Below, piece after piece: positions 46,632 through 61,600 of a stretch of 64,000 bases of DNA; positions within the stretch are counted from its first letter, which is position 1; every line of letters starts with the position of its first letter. Under the pieces are notes generated by a model. It was not told where the DNA came from. It saw only the letters and a program-made list of their open reading frames with translations, and ran no database searches. Origin of the DNA: Eublepharis macularius (lineage: Eukaryota > Chordata > Lepidosauria > Squamata > Eublepharidae); assembly GCF_028583425.1 (NCBI RefSeq), contig NC_072801.1, positions 62,883,766 through 62,947,765 on the forward strand, given 5' to 3'. A program made the position numbers and the translations under genes.

Positions 46632-49600
46632 TTATAGCAAGAACGGATTGGTGCTCCCCATGGTGGAGGCCGACGTGTTGCTGGGGACGATGCCGGCAGG
46701 TGGCATGGTCGGAGGGGGCAGTCCCATGGCAGGGAGACCCATGGGCGGAACAGCCCCCAAGGGTTGCACCCCCACCAATGGGGAAACAGAGGCTAAGGGC
46801 ATCCCGGGGGCCATGGGGGAGACAGAGACCATGGGTGCTGTGGCGGGGAAAGCTGGAGGTGTTGGCTGGGACAGAGGAAGAACTGGACTGACGCGCAGTT
46901 GGTTGAGAGAAAGGGGGGTGGTTGCTGTCGCCTGAAATGGGTTTGTGGCAGAGGCTGGCGGGGTGGGAGCTGAACCTGCAGTGGATGAGAGAGAGAGAGA
47001 GATGGGAAAGTCATTATGAAGGAAGCCTTCCTCATTGCCTTCCTTGCCGTGACACCGCACCATCACCACCAGGCTGCTCAGATCCACCCAGGAAGCCCCA
47101 AATGCCTGCCACGTCCTGCTTTAATGTCCCATGCCCAATCCAATGAAAACACTAAAGCAAGAACTGTGAGAGACCTTCCTTATCTTGCTTTTAAGATTAC
47201 AGCTTTCATGGCAAGGCAGAGATTTGGAACCTGGGCCTCCCATGGTGAAATCCAAACACCGCATCTTCTCATTTCACCAGAGAATCCAGAAAAGACTCAG
47301 AGACCAGAGGCCCTAAAGAACCCTGCTGCTCTGGTTCCTAGCCACCCTGGTAGCAGAACAGGGGGCCTCCTGCCTTGCGGGCGTGTGCCACGCAGAGGTA
47401 GGGTTTGTCTGTCTCAGATTTTCAGGCAAGTTTCTACTCCTCACAAGTCAAGTTATGCTAGAAAATGTGCGGCCTGGCCAATTTCTAGTCTAAGGTGCTG
47501 TACATATCCTATCAAAACCAAGTATGTAGGTTTACACAAGATCACATGAAAAAGCTCGATTTGTATAATACAGGTTTTCTGGCCACAGGGAAAAAATTAC
47601 CTTACTGCAAAGTTTTTAATACAGACTCCACTCAGTTCTGTTTTCAATCCTGCTCCAAACAGCAGCGTCCACAGGGAGGTGGGGGAAGAATGGAACAAAG
47701 AATACTGCTACCAACCTTCACCTCTATCCTGCTAGACTCGGTGAGGGTAGAAGGCTTAAGCTGTTCTTCCCAACCCAAAAAAACTAAGGAGAATTTTCAG
47801 ATGTATTGTCAAAGGCTTTCACGGCCGGAGAACGATGGTTGTTGTGGGTTTTCCGGGCTGTATTGCCGTGGTCTTGGCATTGTAGTTCCTGACGTTTCGC
47901 CAGCAGCTGAGGCTGGCATCTTCAGAGGTGTAGCACCAAAAGACAGAGATCAGGTGACACAGAGATCTCTGTCTTTTGGTGCTACACCTCTGAAGATGCC
48001 AGCCACAGCTGCTGGCGAAACGTCAGGAACTACAATGCCAAGACCACGGCCATACAGCCCGGAAAACCCACAACAACCAGAATTTTCAGAACTTAGTTTC
48101 TGCCCTGCTCTGATCCACAAGTCATGCTTGCTGAAGGGTCCCAGTGCTTACCAGGGGGTAGGAAGGGATTGGAGGCCTTTGCAACACTAGAGGGGACAGA
48201 AGGCTTGCTGACCAGCGAGTCCAAGTCGACAAGGGCAGCATTGGGACCCAGGAACGACTCGGGGGTCTTGCGCGTTGGCTTAGAGGCTTCGGCTAATGAT
48301 CCACTCACTGCCGTCATGTCAAAAGCGTTGGGACTGTCGGTGCCAACAGCAGCCCGCGAAACCGGCACCTCCCCAGCTAACAGTGACAGCTCACCTGGGA
48401 TCAGAAAGAAAGAAAGAAAAGCCAGGAGGGTGGTTAAAAAAGGGGAAAGTATGAGAAGATTTAGAAAAGCAGAAAAGTGTAGGGAAGAAGACACATACAC
48501 CGGGGTAAATGCATCAATAGGTGACCAGCTGAGGGCACCTCTGCATTCAATCCTCTCACACAGATGAAGTTATGCAAAACCTCAGGCGAGCCCCAAGCTA
48601 GAGAGACTAGCAAGACAAAACCGTTTCCCCACTCGAAATACATGCAGGAACAATATTTGCTCTTGGGACTCCAAGCAGGGCTGGGCTGGCATGGAGGGGC
48701 AGCGAAGAGAAAAACCAAAGAGGTATGGAAACGGGTAGGCTGGCTTATAACCCAGTCCTTCATGGAACAGCATGCTTAGGTTAGGCAGCTGGGGCAGCAG
48801 AGGGTGAGAAGAACATGCACAGGAATGGAGTCAGGCAAAGAGGCGGAGCCATGCAGGGAGCAGGGCTCACCTGTGCTGCTCCCAGATTTGGGCAGTGCTG
48901 GACGCAGGCTGTCGAAATCCGAGAATTCATCCCCATCGGGGCTGCCAAACTGCTCAAAGCCTCCACCAGCTGGAGGGGAGGGACAAGGCAGTAAGAGGGC
49001 AGAGAGGGAAGGGGTGGGGGTGGTAAGATTAGCAGGGAGAAGGGGGCCCATTCCCTTGCCTTTCCTTGAAGATCCAGCAGTCCTGGTTTCCTTCCCTTTC
49101 TCTGACATACTGGGACACAACGGCCAGGAATCCTGGTTCATCAGCCTGTTTGCCATAACCCCTTCTTCAGCCCCCTCCCCAATCCAGGATTCCCGAGGGC
49201 CTGCTTTCCCTCACCTGCAGTGCCATTGGTGCTGGGTTTGGAAGGGGAGCCGCCCCAGGGATCTGAGAATGTGGATGCTGGAGCCCAAGGGTCAGGGGCG
49301 GTTTTCGCTTGGGATGTGGGAGCTGGACCGGACGACCAGGGGTCTGTGGGTGGCGCTGCTGTAGTCCCAGCGGAACCCGCACCTGGGAGGAGACTTAATA
49401 TCAGAGCCTGTTTTGTAAGAGCTTGACAAATACCCATCTATCTTGCAATGGACACCCAGGGTGGGGGAGAGCCTCTGAGACAGGAAGTGGTAAGAGGCAG
49501 CATCAGAATAGCTGTGTGAGAAAGGCCTGAATATCTTCATCTCACACAAAGAGAGAAAGATGTGGTTTAAAGATGGCCGACATCTAATGATGTTTCAGGA

Positions 49601-52600
49601 GGATACATTTCAGGATGGGTATTAGATCACACGTGTAATTCTCAATGATTCAACTGTTTGAAAACCTCTTTGGGTTTATTTTGGGCCTCATCGTATTATC
49701 TTATGAGGAAGGGCAGGAAACGTCTCCTAGAGGTGCCAGGCTGCAACATGGGCGAAATCAACAGCAGCCTCTACACAGGCTTTCTCTGTGGTGGCCCCTA
49801 CTCTGTGGAACGGCCTGCCTGAGGAAGTCAGGAGAGCCCCCACTCTCCTGGATTTCCGCAAACGATGCAAAACAGAATTATTCAAAAAGGGTTTTTACTC
49901 AAATACGGAGGGCTGTATTGTAGGGATGAAGTCTCAGATGCTTCACTAATGAGTTAGGGACCATAGACTTCACCATGTTGCCTTACATACTATCTGCTGC
50001 TTTAAATATGTACACCTATGCACTACCGTGCTTCATGTTGTCAAATGTTAGTCCTAGAATGGATTATGTTCTGCTTCAGCTTTTATTATCAGTCCTAGAT
50101 TTCATTATGTTCTGTTTAGCATTTCTTCTACTCTGTATTGAATCCTTGATAATGGTATGTCTTTGTAAGCTTGTTTATATTTACCCTATGGCATTATGGA
50201 AATGTCCTTGACATTATATGGAAATGTACTTGATACTGATTGTACTAAGCTCATACTGTGTAATCCGCCTTGAGTCTTAGTGAGAAAGTCGGACTATAAA
50301 TGAAATAAATAAATAAATAAATAAAACAAATAAATTAACTGGGGCTAAGTAATAATTGGGATATTTCTACCCTTAACCTCTGTAATTGCTGGATAACAAT
50401 AGTTATATATTTTAAAAAGTAATACATATTTGTTATTTTGTTATTTGTAAGATGACAATTAGTGCTGTTCAGAAAATTGAACGAGTTCAGTTCTCTGGGG
50501 CAAGGCCATTATTACCCCTGACTTTCCCAGTTGAATATTACAGAAATTTTTGGGCAAGAGATAATAAAAAAAATTAAAAGTCCACCATGGTCAAAACATG
50601 AATAACCTAGTAGTTAAACGAGGGGAAGGGGAATAAGAAGTACGCATGTGCAGACCCACAAAAATCAGTTGGTGCTTGCGAAGTAGGGGGCAAAATTATT
50701 GTTAGATGCAAACACATCTGCTAAGCTTCAACTCCTGACCCTCCTGGACAATTTGGCCTATGCCCATGATCTGGATCATAGTCAAAAGTAATCTCCAAAA
50801 TCCTGAGAAGAAACCTATCTATATCTCCAAGGGTATTTGGGGGAGTGGGGTAGCCTAGGAAAAACCATGCTCCTAGACCTCGATACCGTGCCTAATTAGA
50901 AGCTGCTTTAAATCTTCTGCAAAATGCTTCCCCAGCCTCTTAGAAGCACTGGTGCTTACCTTCAGGTTTCCAGGGGTCAGTGCTTGTAGCTGTGGCACCT
51001 CCCCATGGGTCTGAGGGCACTGCAGGGGGCGCTGCAGGGGGCCCCCAAGGGTCTCCCCCTGTGGAAGCTGCTCCAGTAGCAGGTGGTCCCCAGGGGTCGG
51101 TGGGAGCTGCGGGCACAACTGGAGCAGAGCCGCCCCAGGGGTCAGCAGGGGCAGGAGGACCACCCCAGGGGTCAGCGGCAGCCGGTGGGGTGGTGAAGAC
51201 ATCAGCGAGATCCATGAGTGATGACTGCATGGGGGGATACATTGAGAAAGACAGAGGGAGAGAAACCCATGCCTCCTTTCCCCCAGCTGAAACACAGCAA
51301 CCCCCCCTTTCCTGTTCCAAAGTACCCAGAAGCCCTTTCTGGCTAGCATTGCCAGCCTCTGGGTCTGGAGATCTCCCAGAATTACAACCAATTTCCAGCC
51401 AACAAAGATAATTTCCCCCAGACAAAATGGCGGCTTTGGAGGGTGGACTCTATGGCATTAAACATTGTTGAAGTCCCTCTCTGGACTCCACCCCCAAAAC
51501 TCCAAGAATTTTCCATCTTAGAGCTGTCAACCCTATCCCTGATGGAGTTTTGCTTCTCTCCTGGGGCTTTTGGACTGCTCTGAAAGGCAGTGGGCATTGC
51601 TCTACCTACAGTCAATGGCACAGCCCACCAAATCAGGTGATCAGCATTGTGTGCTTGCAGCTAAGCGCTCCTCACAGGCCAAAGGCTCACACACCCCAGC
51701 AACCCAGATACAGAAAAGAGCAACTTAGAACCAACATCCCCCATCTCCAGCCATCCAAGAGACTTACAGCATGATGGAGCCTCCAGGCCTAGCTCTTTTC
51801 TATGGCCATACAGAATAGCAAGGAGATGGAGAGAGGCAGACGACCCAGTTTGGCAAGTCCCTTCCTGTAACTTGCCTCCCTGGATGCAATCCCTGCTCTC
51901 TCAACTTCTGAGGAATTATCTTGCTGAAACAGGCCAAAGGCTGTCTATTCTAGCATTTTGCTCTCTTTGTGGCTTACTGTATGCCTCTAAATGCTGGCAT
52001 TCCCCTGTTGGTTGCATTCAGAGGCACAAGCTATAGAGCATCAAAGAGATTTGAAAAGAACCCCTTCCCCCTTACTCTATACACTCTCCCAAGCAGGCCA
52101 ATTTCTCCTCCATTTTCCTTTAGCTGGTTCTTGACTGCTCTCAGTATTCTGTACTGTGCCTCCTAGAACATGCTCAGCCCTCTCCAAGCACCAGGTATTT
52201 GCATAGAGGGCTTTTTTCTTTCGACAAATTTACAAAAGCATATTTTCATGCATACCTGGGAGAGTCCCAAGTACCCAGAGACCCTCTCCCTTGACTGTCA
52301 ATGACCTGTTTTGCTGCTTTTGAGACTGGCAGAGCAACCAGCTACTTTACTAGATATATTTTTTCTAGTAAAAGTAAAATCCAAGAAGCCAAGAACACAG
52401 TCCACGTACTATTTAATCATCAAGCTTTCGAGTTCTCCAAAACTTTTCATCAGGCCCAATGTAAATCCACTATTTGCTGGCATCAGGAGATCTTCTTAAT
52501 ACCATGTTCTGAAAAAGTTGCTTAAAAATCTGCTTCCCCCCCCCACCCTTTTTAAATTTTGTAATACTTGGCCTGATGAAGAGTTTATGGAAACTTGAAA

Positions 52601-55600
52601 GCTTGCTCACTCTACGTGTCATTGGGTTGGCCCTAACAAAGGTATTACATTGATTTTGTATTTCTCTAGACACGAACAGACAAGCCTCCCAGTGCGCATA
52701 TCATGGCCATTCATTTGCCTTTGATTGTCTTCTCCCCTCCCTTAGGAACCACGGGGCCATTGTCTTCTGGCCTGCCTCACCTCCTCCTTTGCAGGCACAG
52801 ACTCCTTTTTGCTCTCCTCAATGGCCATCTGGAGTCGTAGGTCATCCCCACGCCGGATTCGCTCCTCCTGCAAAGGGTTGTGGGAAGGACAGAGGTATCA
52901 ACCCAAGATGGCAGGTGACTGCTGGTGGTTACTCACCTTCAGAAGGGAGGCAGGCAGGCAGAGAGATTTGGCAGCACCAAGGTGGTTAACTCTAGATGTT
53001 GTTTTTCATCTAAGCAGCCATCTAAAATCCCGTTCAGCTCAGGCATAATGAAAACTCCTTTACCTTCAGGAAGGCACTCCAAAGAGCCAAGAATGAAGGA
53101 GGAACCCAGTGCTGCACTCCCAAACTAGGAGAGTCCTGGAGTCCCAATCTGCCCTACTCTGAGAATGCAGGAGAGCTCAAGAGGAAAGCATTCCCCCGAC
53201 CCTACTGTAGGTACCTTGAGTTGGGTCAATAGCCTAATTCAGGTCTTTCCATTCTATCCTCCTCCCCAATAACGTGGTTCAGGCCAAGAAAAACTATTTT
53301 CCCTCCCTCTCCTCTCACATCCCATTGAATATGCTAACCATCCTCTTCCTCAGCTAACTCTCATGCCCTTCACAGCCAAACCAGACCCCACCCCCCAAAC
53401 CCCTTTGGTCCAGGTTTCTATTTTCTCCCTTTCCAAAGCCCGTCCCCCATCCAGCAGGTTCCTCCTCCTTCGGCTTATCATCTGTTCTTCAGAAGACACC
53501 TGATAAATGCCTTGGATAGGCACCGGTTATAAAAAAGGCCCAGAGCTTGTAGCAGGCTTAGGAGGACACACAGACTTGAGCTGTCCAACCTCCGGGGCCT
53601 TCCTTGAGGGACGGTAGCATGGGAAATGTCGAGTCTACAGCAGTGGACAATTAAAGAAGTCTAAAGTGGAATGGAGACACGGCACGTTGCATCGGTCTGC
53701 TTAGGATGGAATGTGGAGAGACAGAGAACGCCAAGTTAGTGGAAAGTGTGAGGGAGGGGGAAGGGGCCTGTTTGGGGAGGGGGAGGTAGTGGTTTAGTTG
53801 ATTATTTCCAAGGCACGGTTGTCAGAGGGAGGGGGCGTGTGTGTGATCAGAGTCTAACCTTGTCGTGTTCCTCTTTGCTCAAGCTAAGGGCTAGCTGGAG
53901 CTGTAGGTCCTCGTCGGCCACTGCAGGGGGCTGGGGGGGGAAGAAACACAAAATAAGAGGCATGGAATGGAGTTTGACGTAGCAGAGGGAGGAGAAGCGA
54001 GGGAAAGAAATGACGGACGAGCTACAGATGCTTCCCAGTCTTTACTCACTCTGGTTAGCCACCCGCACCCCGTTCCCAACACTCTGTCTCTGTCTTTGAT
54101 GGGGCACTCATATACTCTCTCTCTCTTTCTCTGGGCAGTCTGTCCTAATGAGGGGGTGCTCACAAAGACCCTCCACACACACTTGAACCCCCTTTGGGGT
54201 ACAGACTGTACTGACACAAACAGAAAGCAACTGTATTAAGTGTGTGTGTGTTTTAGGAGTCAGCACTTTTACGTATAGAAGTTCCTGTGGTGCCGCCATG
54301 TTAGCCCACCACAGCAAGAACAAGAGCCTTGTGTCACCTTGCAGGCTAGCAGATTTAATGGCAGCATAAGCATCTGTAGGCTGTAGCCCACAAATACTAA
54401 GTGTGGACGTGGGAGCATCTTAGTTCTAATCCCTACTTTGCCGTTAAACTCCCCAAGAGGGCCTAGGACAGGTCTCTCCACCTAACCCATCTGTTCTGAG
54501 GCCACCCTGATACAAACTGGAAACCATCACAATCTTGTCATGGCCTGGAAACAAAATGCCAGAAGACATCCTCTCTGTGATAGCAGAACCCCCCCACCCT
54601 CAACCAACAACAATCCAAGTCCAACCTCACAAAACTAGTTCAGGGCAAGGGATATGAATGATCTCTTTTGGTCTCTGGGAAAGGAGAAAGGGTTAACTGC
54701 TCCAAATTAGGACCATTTTGGTACAGAGAAATCTAAATCGCTTAACAGGTCATCTCCCTGGATCTTTGAAGGTGGATTCCCCCCACCCCCAATCCCAATT
54801 TACAAACAGGGTGGGGTAACAGGGCATGACTGAGGAAAAGGGCAAGGGAATAAGGAGCCACAAATCAAATGAAAAAAGGGTGGCAGAGTAAGCAAACATG
54901 ATCACCCCCAATCAGAGGAGCCACAGGAAAGGCAAGGAGGAGGAGACGGAACAGTCAGCATTGCGAGGCAGGCCTCACGGGTCTCATGGGCTGTGACAGG
55001 AGTTGAGGAAAAGGTCTGAGAGAACCCAATGATGTAGCCTTACTTGAAGGAAAGCACAGGTGGCCCTGATCCGTGCCTGGGTGGGAGATGGTTGATTTCT
55101 CTCCCTCACCCCTTTATGAAGGAGCAGGTAAAAGTATAATTAATAAACAGAGTGAGGGCCTGGCCAAAACCCAAGGTAGGTGGGCCTAACGTGATCAAGA
55201 GCCATATGATCCAAATCTGGGTCTGGCAGCTGAGAAAGAGAGGCAGATCTGAAGACAGCATCAACCCCACAACCTTCAGTTCCGTGGAAGTGCTTCTGAG
55301 GACACTGGATACTGAGGAACGCACAAGATATGACAGAGAAGGACAGTAAAACCCAAGGGGACAGGATCCTGTGACAGGGAAGGGAAACATTCACGGTCTC
55401 CCCTGGTTGGGACTGGGGGGAGGTCCATCGTCAATGGGCCTCTACATGAAAATCTGGATGAAAATATCTCCATCAAAAAGCCACTTCCTGTTGGAAAACA
55501 TCAGCTCGGATTCATCTGCATTGCTCTGGTCCCTCTTTCCCAGTTATCCAAAGTTCGGGGGGGGGGGGGCTCAACTTTTTTTTACCCAGGTTGCACTGCA

Positions 55601-58600
55601 GGGCATGATGGCCACTAAAGAAAATGGCCTGCTGCCCACCAGTCTCTCTCCCCAACATGGCCATGGCCAACAGCTCGCAACTCACACAACAGGTTGGACC
55701 CTGCAGTTCCGTTCTCTCAGAGCCTCTTGCGTCAGGCGAAGGCTCCTTGCGCTGGGGGGGAAAGAGCTGCTATTAGGGGAATGGATCTGTGGGATCCAAC
55801 CCAGTCTCTCCTCCAACTGGGTCCAATGGAACGACCAGAGGTTGACAACAAAGCTCAGTACCCACAAGTTCAACGTGCTCAAGGGATATCTGTGCATACA
55901 ATGGACACAAAGCTTGCCAATCTTTTCTTCTAGCAGGTATAAAAACCATGTCCCTGATCACCAATTGGTAATTCTTTTTTTTAATTGAGCAAGGGTTCAA
56001 AGGCCAGCAATGTTTCCTTCACCAATGGCCATATGATAGATTAAAAAAAAATCACTAATGAATGGAAAAAGCTTCAGAGAGCTGATTAGGTGAAGATAAT
56101 TTATAGAACCAGTAAAGTGAATATCCTATTAAGGCATGGGTATAGAGCTGAAAGACATACCATGTAAGCACCACAATATAATATTTCAACACTGTCAATA
56201 TAAAAAAAAATCATATTTTGTTACTGTATAATCCAAAAGATAATTTGTGCACCAGTAATTCTCAAACAAGCTAATGGTCAGGCCTTGATGAACTTCCCCA
56301 CTAACAACCTTGTGGAAGTTTTGTGGGAAAGTTCTGATGGGGTCCAGCCCGATTATTTCTAGAGCTGGAAGAAGAGTATCTCAGGGTGCCTTTTAAATCC
56401 AGCGAGGAGGCAGTCCAACACCTGGGAAAGTGACCAATATTGATCCTACTTCATTTTTGTGTCGCTGCCAGAAAAGTATACACATCTATAGACTCACAAC
56501 TGATGTGTAATACCAAAATGGCTAAATGGATCATCCTACTGTGGAGAGAAGAGGAAACGTGCTATATGAGGAAGAGCATGATATTCACAATACAAACCAT
56601 ACAGATAATTAAGCATATCAGTTCTGGAATATTGGTGGTGTTAATTTAGCTGGCAGATAACGCCAGCCCCTAATGGAATTATACTTTCACTGGTTCTGTA
56701 ATGATTTTTTAAAGTTATGCTGTCTATATTTACGTTGTTTCCAATTCATTAGTAAGATTTGTGGGCAGGGTTCAGGTGCACAATATCCAACTTTTGGGCA
56801 CTGCTTGCTCCCACACAGGCACAGGTGTGGCCCTGCTTGTATAAGTCTGCTTTTATCGGCCTGCAAGAGAAGTTTCCACCCATCAGAGCCGAAAAGGGTG
56901 GTGACCTCAGAACCAACCTGATGCCAGGTGTGGGCTGCCTGCTGGTCTCTGCATCTCTTTCATGATCCACCACGACCCCCTTTGCCTTCCCGCCCACCCA
57001 AGGAGCCTCCAGCGACAGATTTACCTTGGCGCTTACCTGCTCCGCTTCCTCCTTGCTCATGGCCAGCGCTAGCTGTAGCTGCAGCTCCTCCTCCCCGCTG
57101 CTCTGGGGCCAGGCCTGCTCGGCTTCCACCGGGGCGTTTGCCAAAGATGACGAAGCTGAAGAACGGGGGAAGGGGCGGAAGGAAAGGGTCAGTGCTGTCA
57201 AGATGCACTCTCTCCAGAAGAGTGCAGGGCACGCTAACCATAGAGCAACGGTTAGGGCACTGAACAAGGGACAAGGTGAGCTGTGTTCAAATCCCCCCTC
57301 GGCTTCCTGCGTGACCTTGGGCCAGCTGCCACCTCTCAGGCTAGCCCACTTCACAGGGAAGTTGTCAAGATAAAACAAATGCACGTGGGTCCTGAGCTCC
57401 TTTGAGGAACAGAAAGATAAAGCGGCAGTATAAATTTTAAGAGGGTTTTGTGCTCCTGGAGGGGCTGTACCAGAGTGGGCACCACCTTTGTATACTGCCT
57501 GGTCTTATATGAATGAGCAACAGGGGGCAGGAGGGAGAGGGTGAGATGAGGCACTGGCCAGGAACAGCACACAGCTCAGCCAAGCCGTCCTCAAGGCTCT
57601 CTCACTTTGCCTCCTGGACTCTCAGTGGCATGCTTTGTACATCACAATACACAGCCCAAGAGCTGAATGAATGGCTGTGAAAGCAGCCTCAAACTTTACA
57701 AACTCCTTTTTTCACATTTCCAGCCCGTATGGCCTGGGGAGAAACAATGTCAACAGAGCCTAGTGAAATGTCAGAAGCTGGGGTAGGATCGGACAATGTT
57801 AAAGGGACGCAGCCTTTGCACGGCAGCTCCTTGTTTCCACCCCCTCCCCCCGACAGCCACCAAAGGGCTTAAGCGGCCATCTGTTTTTAACCTTATTACC
57901 TATCCCAACTCACTAGCCTGGAGCTGGACAGACGCTTAAAGAATTGTGGAAAAGGTTCCATCACGCAGTGTATTGTTTCTCCACCACATTAAAAAAATAA
58001 CCCAAAAACCCCAACAAAAGTCTAGCATGCAGTTTTTGACATCCCAGAACATGCATACTTTATCAGAATGAGCAACCACCACAGCAACCACCACGCTTAG
58101 AACATCAGAGCAATCTGCTCCCAGGGAGGATGTCAGATTTTCTCCCACAGAACATAAGAAGAGTCCTGCTAGAGCAGACCAGCGGTCCCATCTTGTTCAG
58201 CAAGTGGCCGACGAGTTACTCCGAGAGGCCGACAACAGGGCACGGAGACTGAGGCCTTCCCCTGGCATCGATACCCAGAGGTTCGCCACCTGTGAGTGTG
58301 GAGGTTCCCTTTGGGCAGCAGCCACTGATAAGACCTATCTGCCATGAATCTGTCTAATCCCTCTATGCCCGTGGCCATTGCTACTTCCTCTGGCAGCAAA
58401 TTCTTTTGTTACGTAAAGAAGTACTTCTTTTTGTCCGTAAAAAGGTTCTCACAGAAAGAAGGTTGTCACCACATAGCTAAAATGATGGGGTGGCAGGAAC
58501 AGAATGGTGATTTTAGGGAAGTATTTCAAACACATGCTATCTTGGAGAACTGTGTAACTGACAGGCAGTGTTAGAACTGCTCTAAATAAATAAAATATAA

Positions 58601-61600
58601 TTAGATAGGACCTGGGAATTGGTATGCCACATAAATGAAAATGAGAGTATCCCTGTTTCGGTGCGCCTGGAAGGGAACAACCCTTGCGGCAGGAGATTTG
58701 GCATGCCACTCTACAAGCCTTGGCAGAGACAGAGGGAGAAGAAAGGAAAGAGGACAGTACAGCCACCGGTGCCATGACCTGAATACCAGTCTCCTCTCCC
58801 TCCCCCGCCCTAGACAGCCTGGCACCAAATGTCACCCCTCATTAGCACAGGGACGCCAGCAACAGCACAACCAGTGTCATGGGGTAGTGGTGGTAAGCCA
58901 GCCACTGGGAAGATGGAGACAGGAGGGGAACGAATGTCTTTCCTGTCCTTTTCAGGACCCCATTAATATTTTCCCTTCTTTCATCAAGAGGCAAAATACA
59001 GACAGGCAAAAATGGGTACGCTGATTCGAACCCTAAAGAAGAGGCTTTGTTCAGAGGTATAGCAATCCCTCTCCCCTACACATGCACAGAGATTGTCTAA
59101 CAGTTCCTCATTCTCAGGGGAAGATCTTACAGTGAATCAATGCTTCACAACACTTATGTCTTGCCCGGCATAAACCAGTATTTATTTGTATTAAATTTTG
59201 CTGCTGAATGAGAGAATGTGAGTTTTTAGGGTAGACGTCAACAGAGCTAAAAGTTACTTGGACAGACAGGAAGATTTTTCTGCACAACTCAAATGTTCGT
59301 GCTCTCCTCTGCCAACAGATGCTGATCCAAGAAAACACACACAGAACATTCCGGAACAGTATTGGGATCTCCACCACACAGTATCAGCACCTCACCTCCA
59401 CTCTGGATTTTAATGAAACGAGACTTTGGTTGTTCCCAATGTGATTTCTGTGTTCGAGACTGATGTCCAGTTTGTACACAAATGAGATATTTGTCTCAAA
59501 CTACACCAAGCTGCCCCTTAAATGCGATCTCTGAAGCCTCTTTTTCCAGAAGCTTATGCATAGTCAAGTTGACCAATTTGCTGAGGCTGGGCAAGGACTG
59601 AGTTAACAGGCCCAAGGCAACAGTATGCAAGTGCTCCTCGGCTATCTTTGAGCAAACCTGAAAGCCAGAAAATCTTTCCGTTGCCTAGCAACTGCAACTA
59701 TCTAGCAACCACAGGGTGCTCATGTCCCATCAAAATGGCTGGGTGGAAACAACACAGTGATTGGAACTGGCAGTAGATGGAAAAGGGGCAATGCCTAGTA
59801 TTTATCTCTTTTTATGCGGTTAGAGAAGGAGAAGGTTGGAGAGGGAATGGCATGGCTAAGGAAAAGGTGAAGAACTGGGTGAAGAGGCACAGGCTTTGTC
59901 GGGGCTTTCTCAATCAGGTACTAATCAAATGTCTACCTGCTACAACGTAGCCCTTCGGGGAAACTGTTTGGCTATTCCAACTCACAGCTCAGGAATTCTT
60001 GCAACTGTTGTTTAAAGTACAAATGCAAGCAAAGGCATGCTACGGAGTTGGGTCCTCTACAAGAGGCAACAACCCGCATGGTAGAAGTTAGGCCAAGAGT
60101 GCAACTGGCCCATGGACACCTGAGAGGCTACATGGCACAGCGGGGATCTGAAACCAGGTCTTCCTTCCAGCGTTAGCCTGACACTGAAGCCATGTATGGC
60201 AAGAGCATGAATTTTTAAAGAAACATTCAGGGTGAGGCACAAGAACAGGGTAAATGCTGAACAGTTCATGTAGGAAGGCCCAAGGCAGATAACCGTGGGT
60301 AGTTTAGGAAGGTCCAGGATGGTTTAAAATGGATTACTAAACACCTTTTGAAAATACCTATCAAATTTAAAGCCCTATCAAGGTATCTGACAAAAAGAGC
60401 TTATACCCTGGCAACCTTGTTAGTCTTTAAGGTGCTACTGGATTCTAATCTTGCTCTATTAAATTTAAAAATACAAAAGGAATCACTTATAGCCCTCCAG
60501 CAGTTTGGGGGGTGGGAAAGGCTTTGGAATTCCCCTCCTGCTACTTTTTTTACCTCATCTATCTAATGTTTAACCAATTCCTTGTATTTTTTGCAGAGCA
60601 ACTTCAATAGAAAGCGAAAGCGAACTCCCACCTGCTTATCTCACCTGGTGCTTTGCAAACAACAGAGGGTGGAATTTGATCTTGGGGTTATCAACACAGC
60701 AAAGGGGCCCTGGCAGATCAAGGAGGCCTGTAACTTGGCCTCAGAGCCTGGCAACCTGCCAAGCACAAGAAGAAGGGGGGGCCATCTTGTCAGGCCAGCC
60801 TCGTTTTAATCAGGGAGGAGCAGCCGGGCCCAAAATTTGAGCAAGTATGATTTCAGGGGAGAGGACATAGACTGGGGCACCAAATTCCTTAATATGGTAA
60901 ATTCAGGGCAGGAAAGGAGCTTCTGTGTGGGGAGACAAGTAAAGGATCTCAATTTTTCAAGCATCCTCACAGCCTGCTCAGAATCCCCCCGCTCACTGCA
61001 TAGAACAAGACATCCCGGCATTATCTTCTGCTCTCTAGGCAGGGATGGCCAACAACTGCACTCTTTGCGCTGACATTAGATGCAGAGATCAAAACATTCC
61101 AACCTCCTTGCAGGCTCTCCAGCTCTGCACTGCCTAACAGTAACAGGTGGGGAGATACCAGCCAGTTGCCATAAGACCTTATCGTTACGAGTCCCTGCCC
61201 AGCCCTTTTCTGGCAGGTAGCCTTTTTAAAAGGCATGAAACAAAGGGCTGCTGGCCTTCACCTCTTTGCCTGAGATTTGTAGCCTGGAGCTGGGAGGAAA
61301 ACCTTCCGTCAGGAAAAGAGAGAAAAACCTGCCCAGCACTCCAAAGCCTTCTCTTTGGATAAATTCCACTTTTGTACTGTAAATTACTTAGGGTCCTCTC
61401 CACCTCCTTTGGGAAGAAAAGCAGCATACATACACTTAAAGTTAATAAACAGCAGCAGCTTCGCAAACACAGAATCAGTGTGCTTAGATGTTGCTAAGTC
61501 TTTTGATTTGGGGCAGGCGGGGTGCCTGAGAAATGACTGTGCTTCTTCAAGGATCTCTTCAAGATAGACAATGGTTCTTTCTTTTCTAGAGGTAATAGAA

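Noticed and set aside
46366-46935. 189-codon plus-strand open frame
   Set aside because: It is antisense to the last EPN1 exon and is open because of that exon's proline-rich composition.
47495-48190. 231-codon plus-strand open frame
   Set aside because: Runs through the palindromic hammerhead repeat and antisense EPN1 sequence; a composite of repeat and intron.
55371-55988. 205-codon plus-strand open frame
   Set aside because: Within an EPN1 intron, no domain or splice signals, antisense to the transcript.
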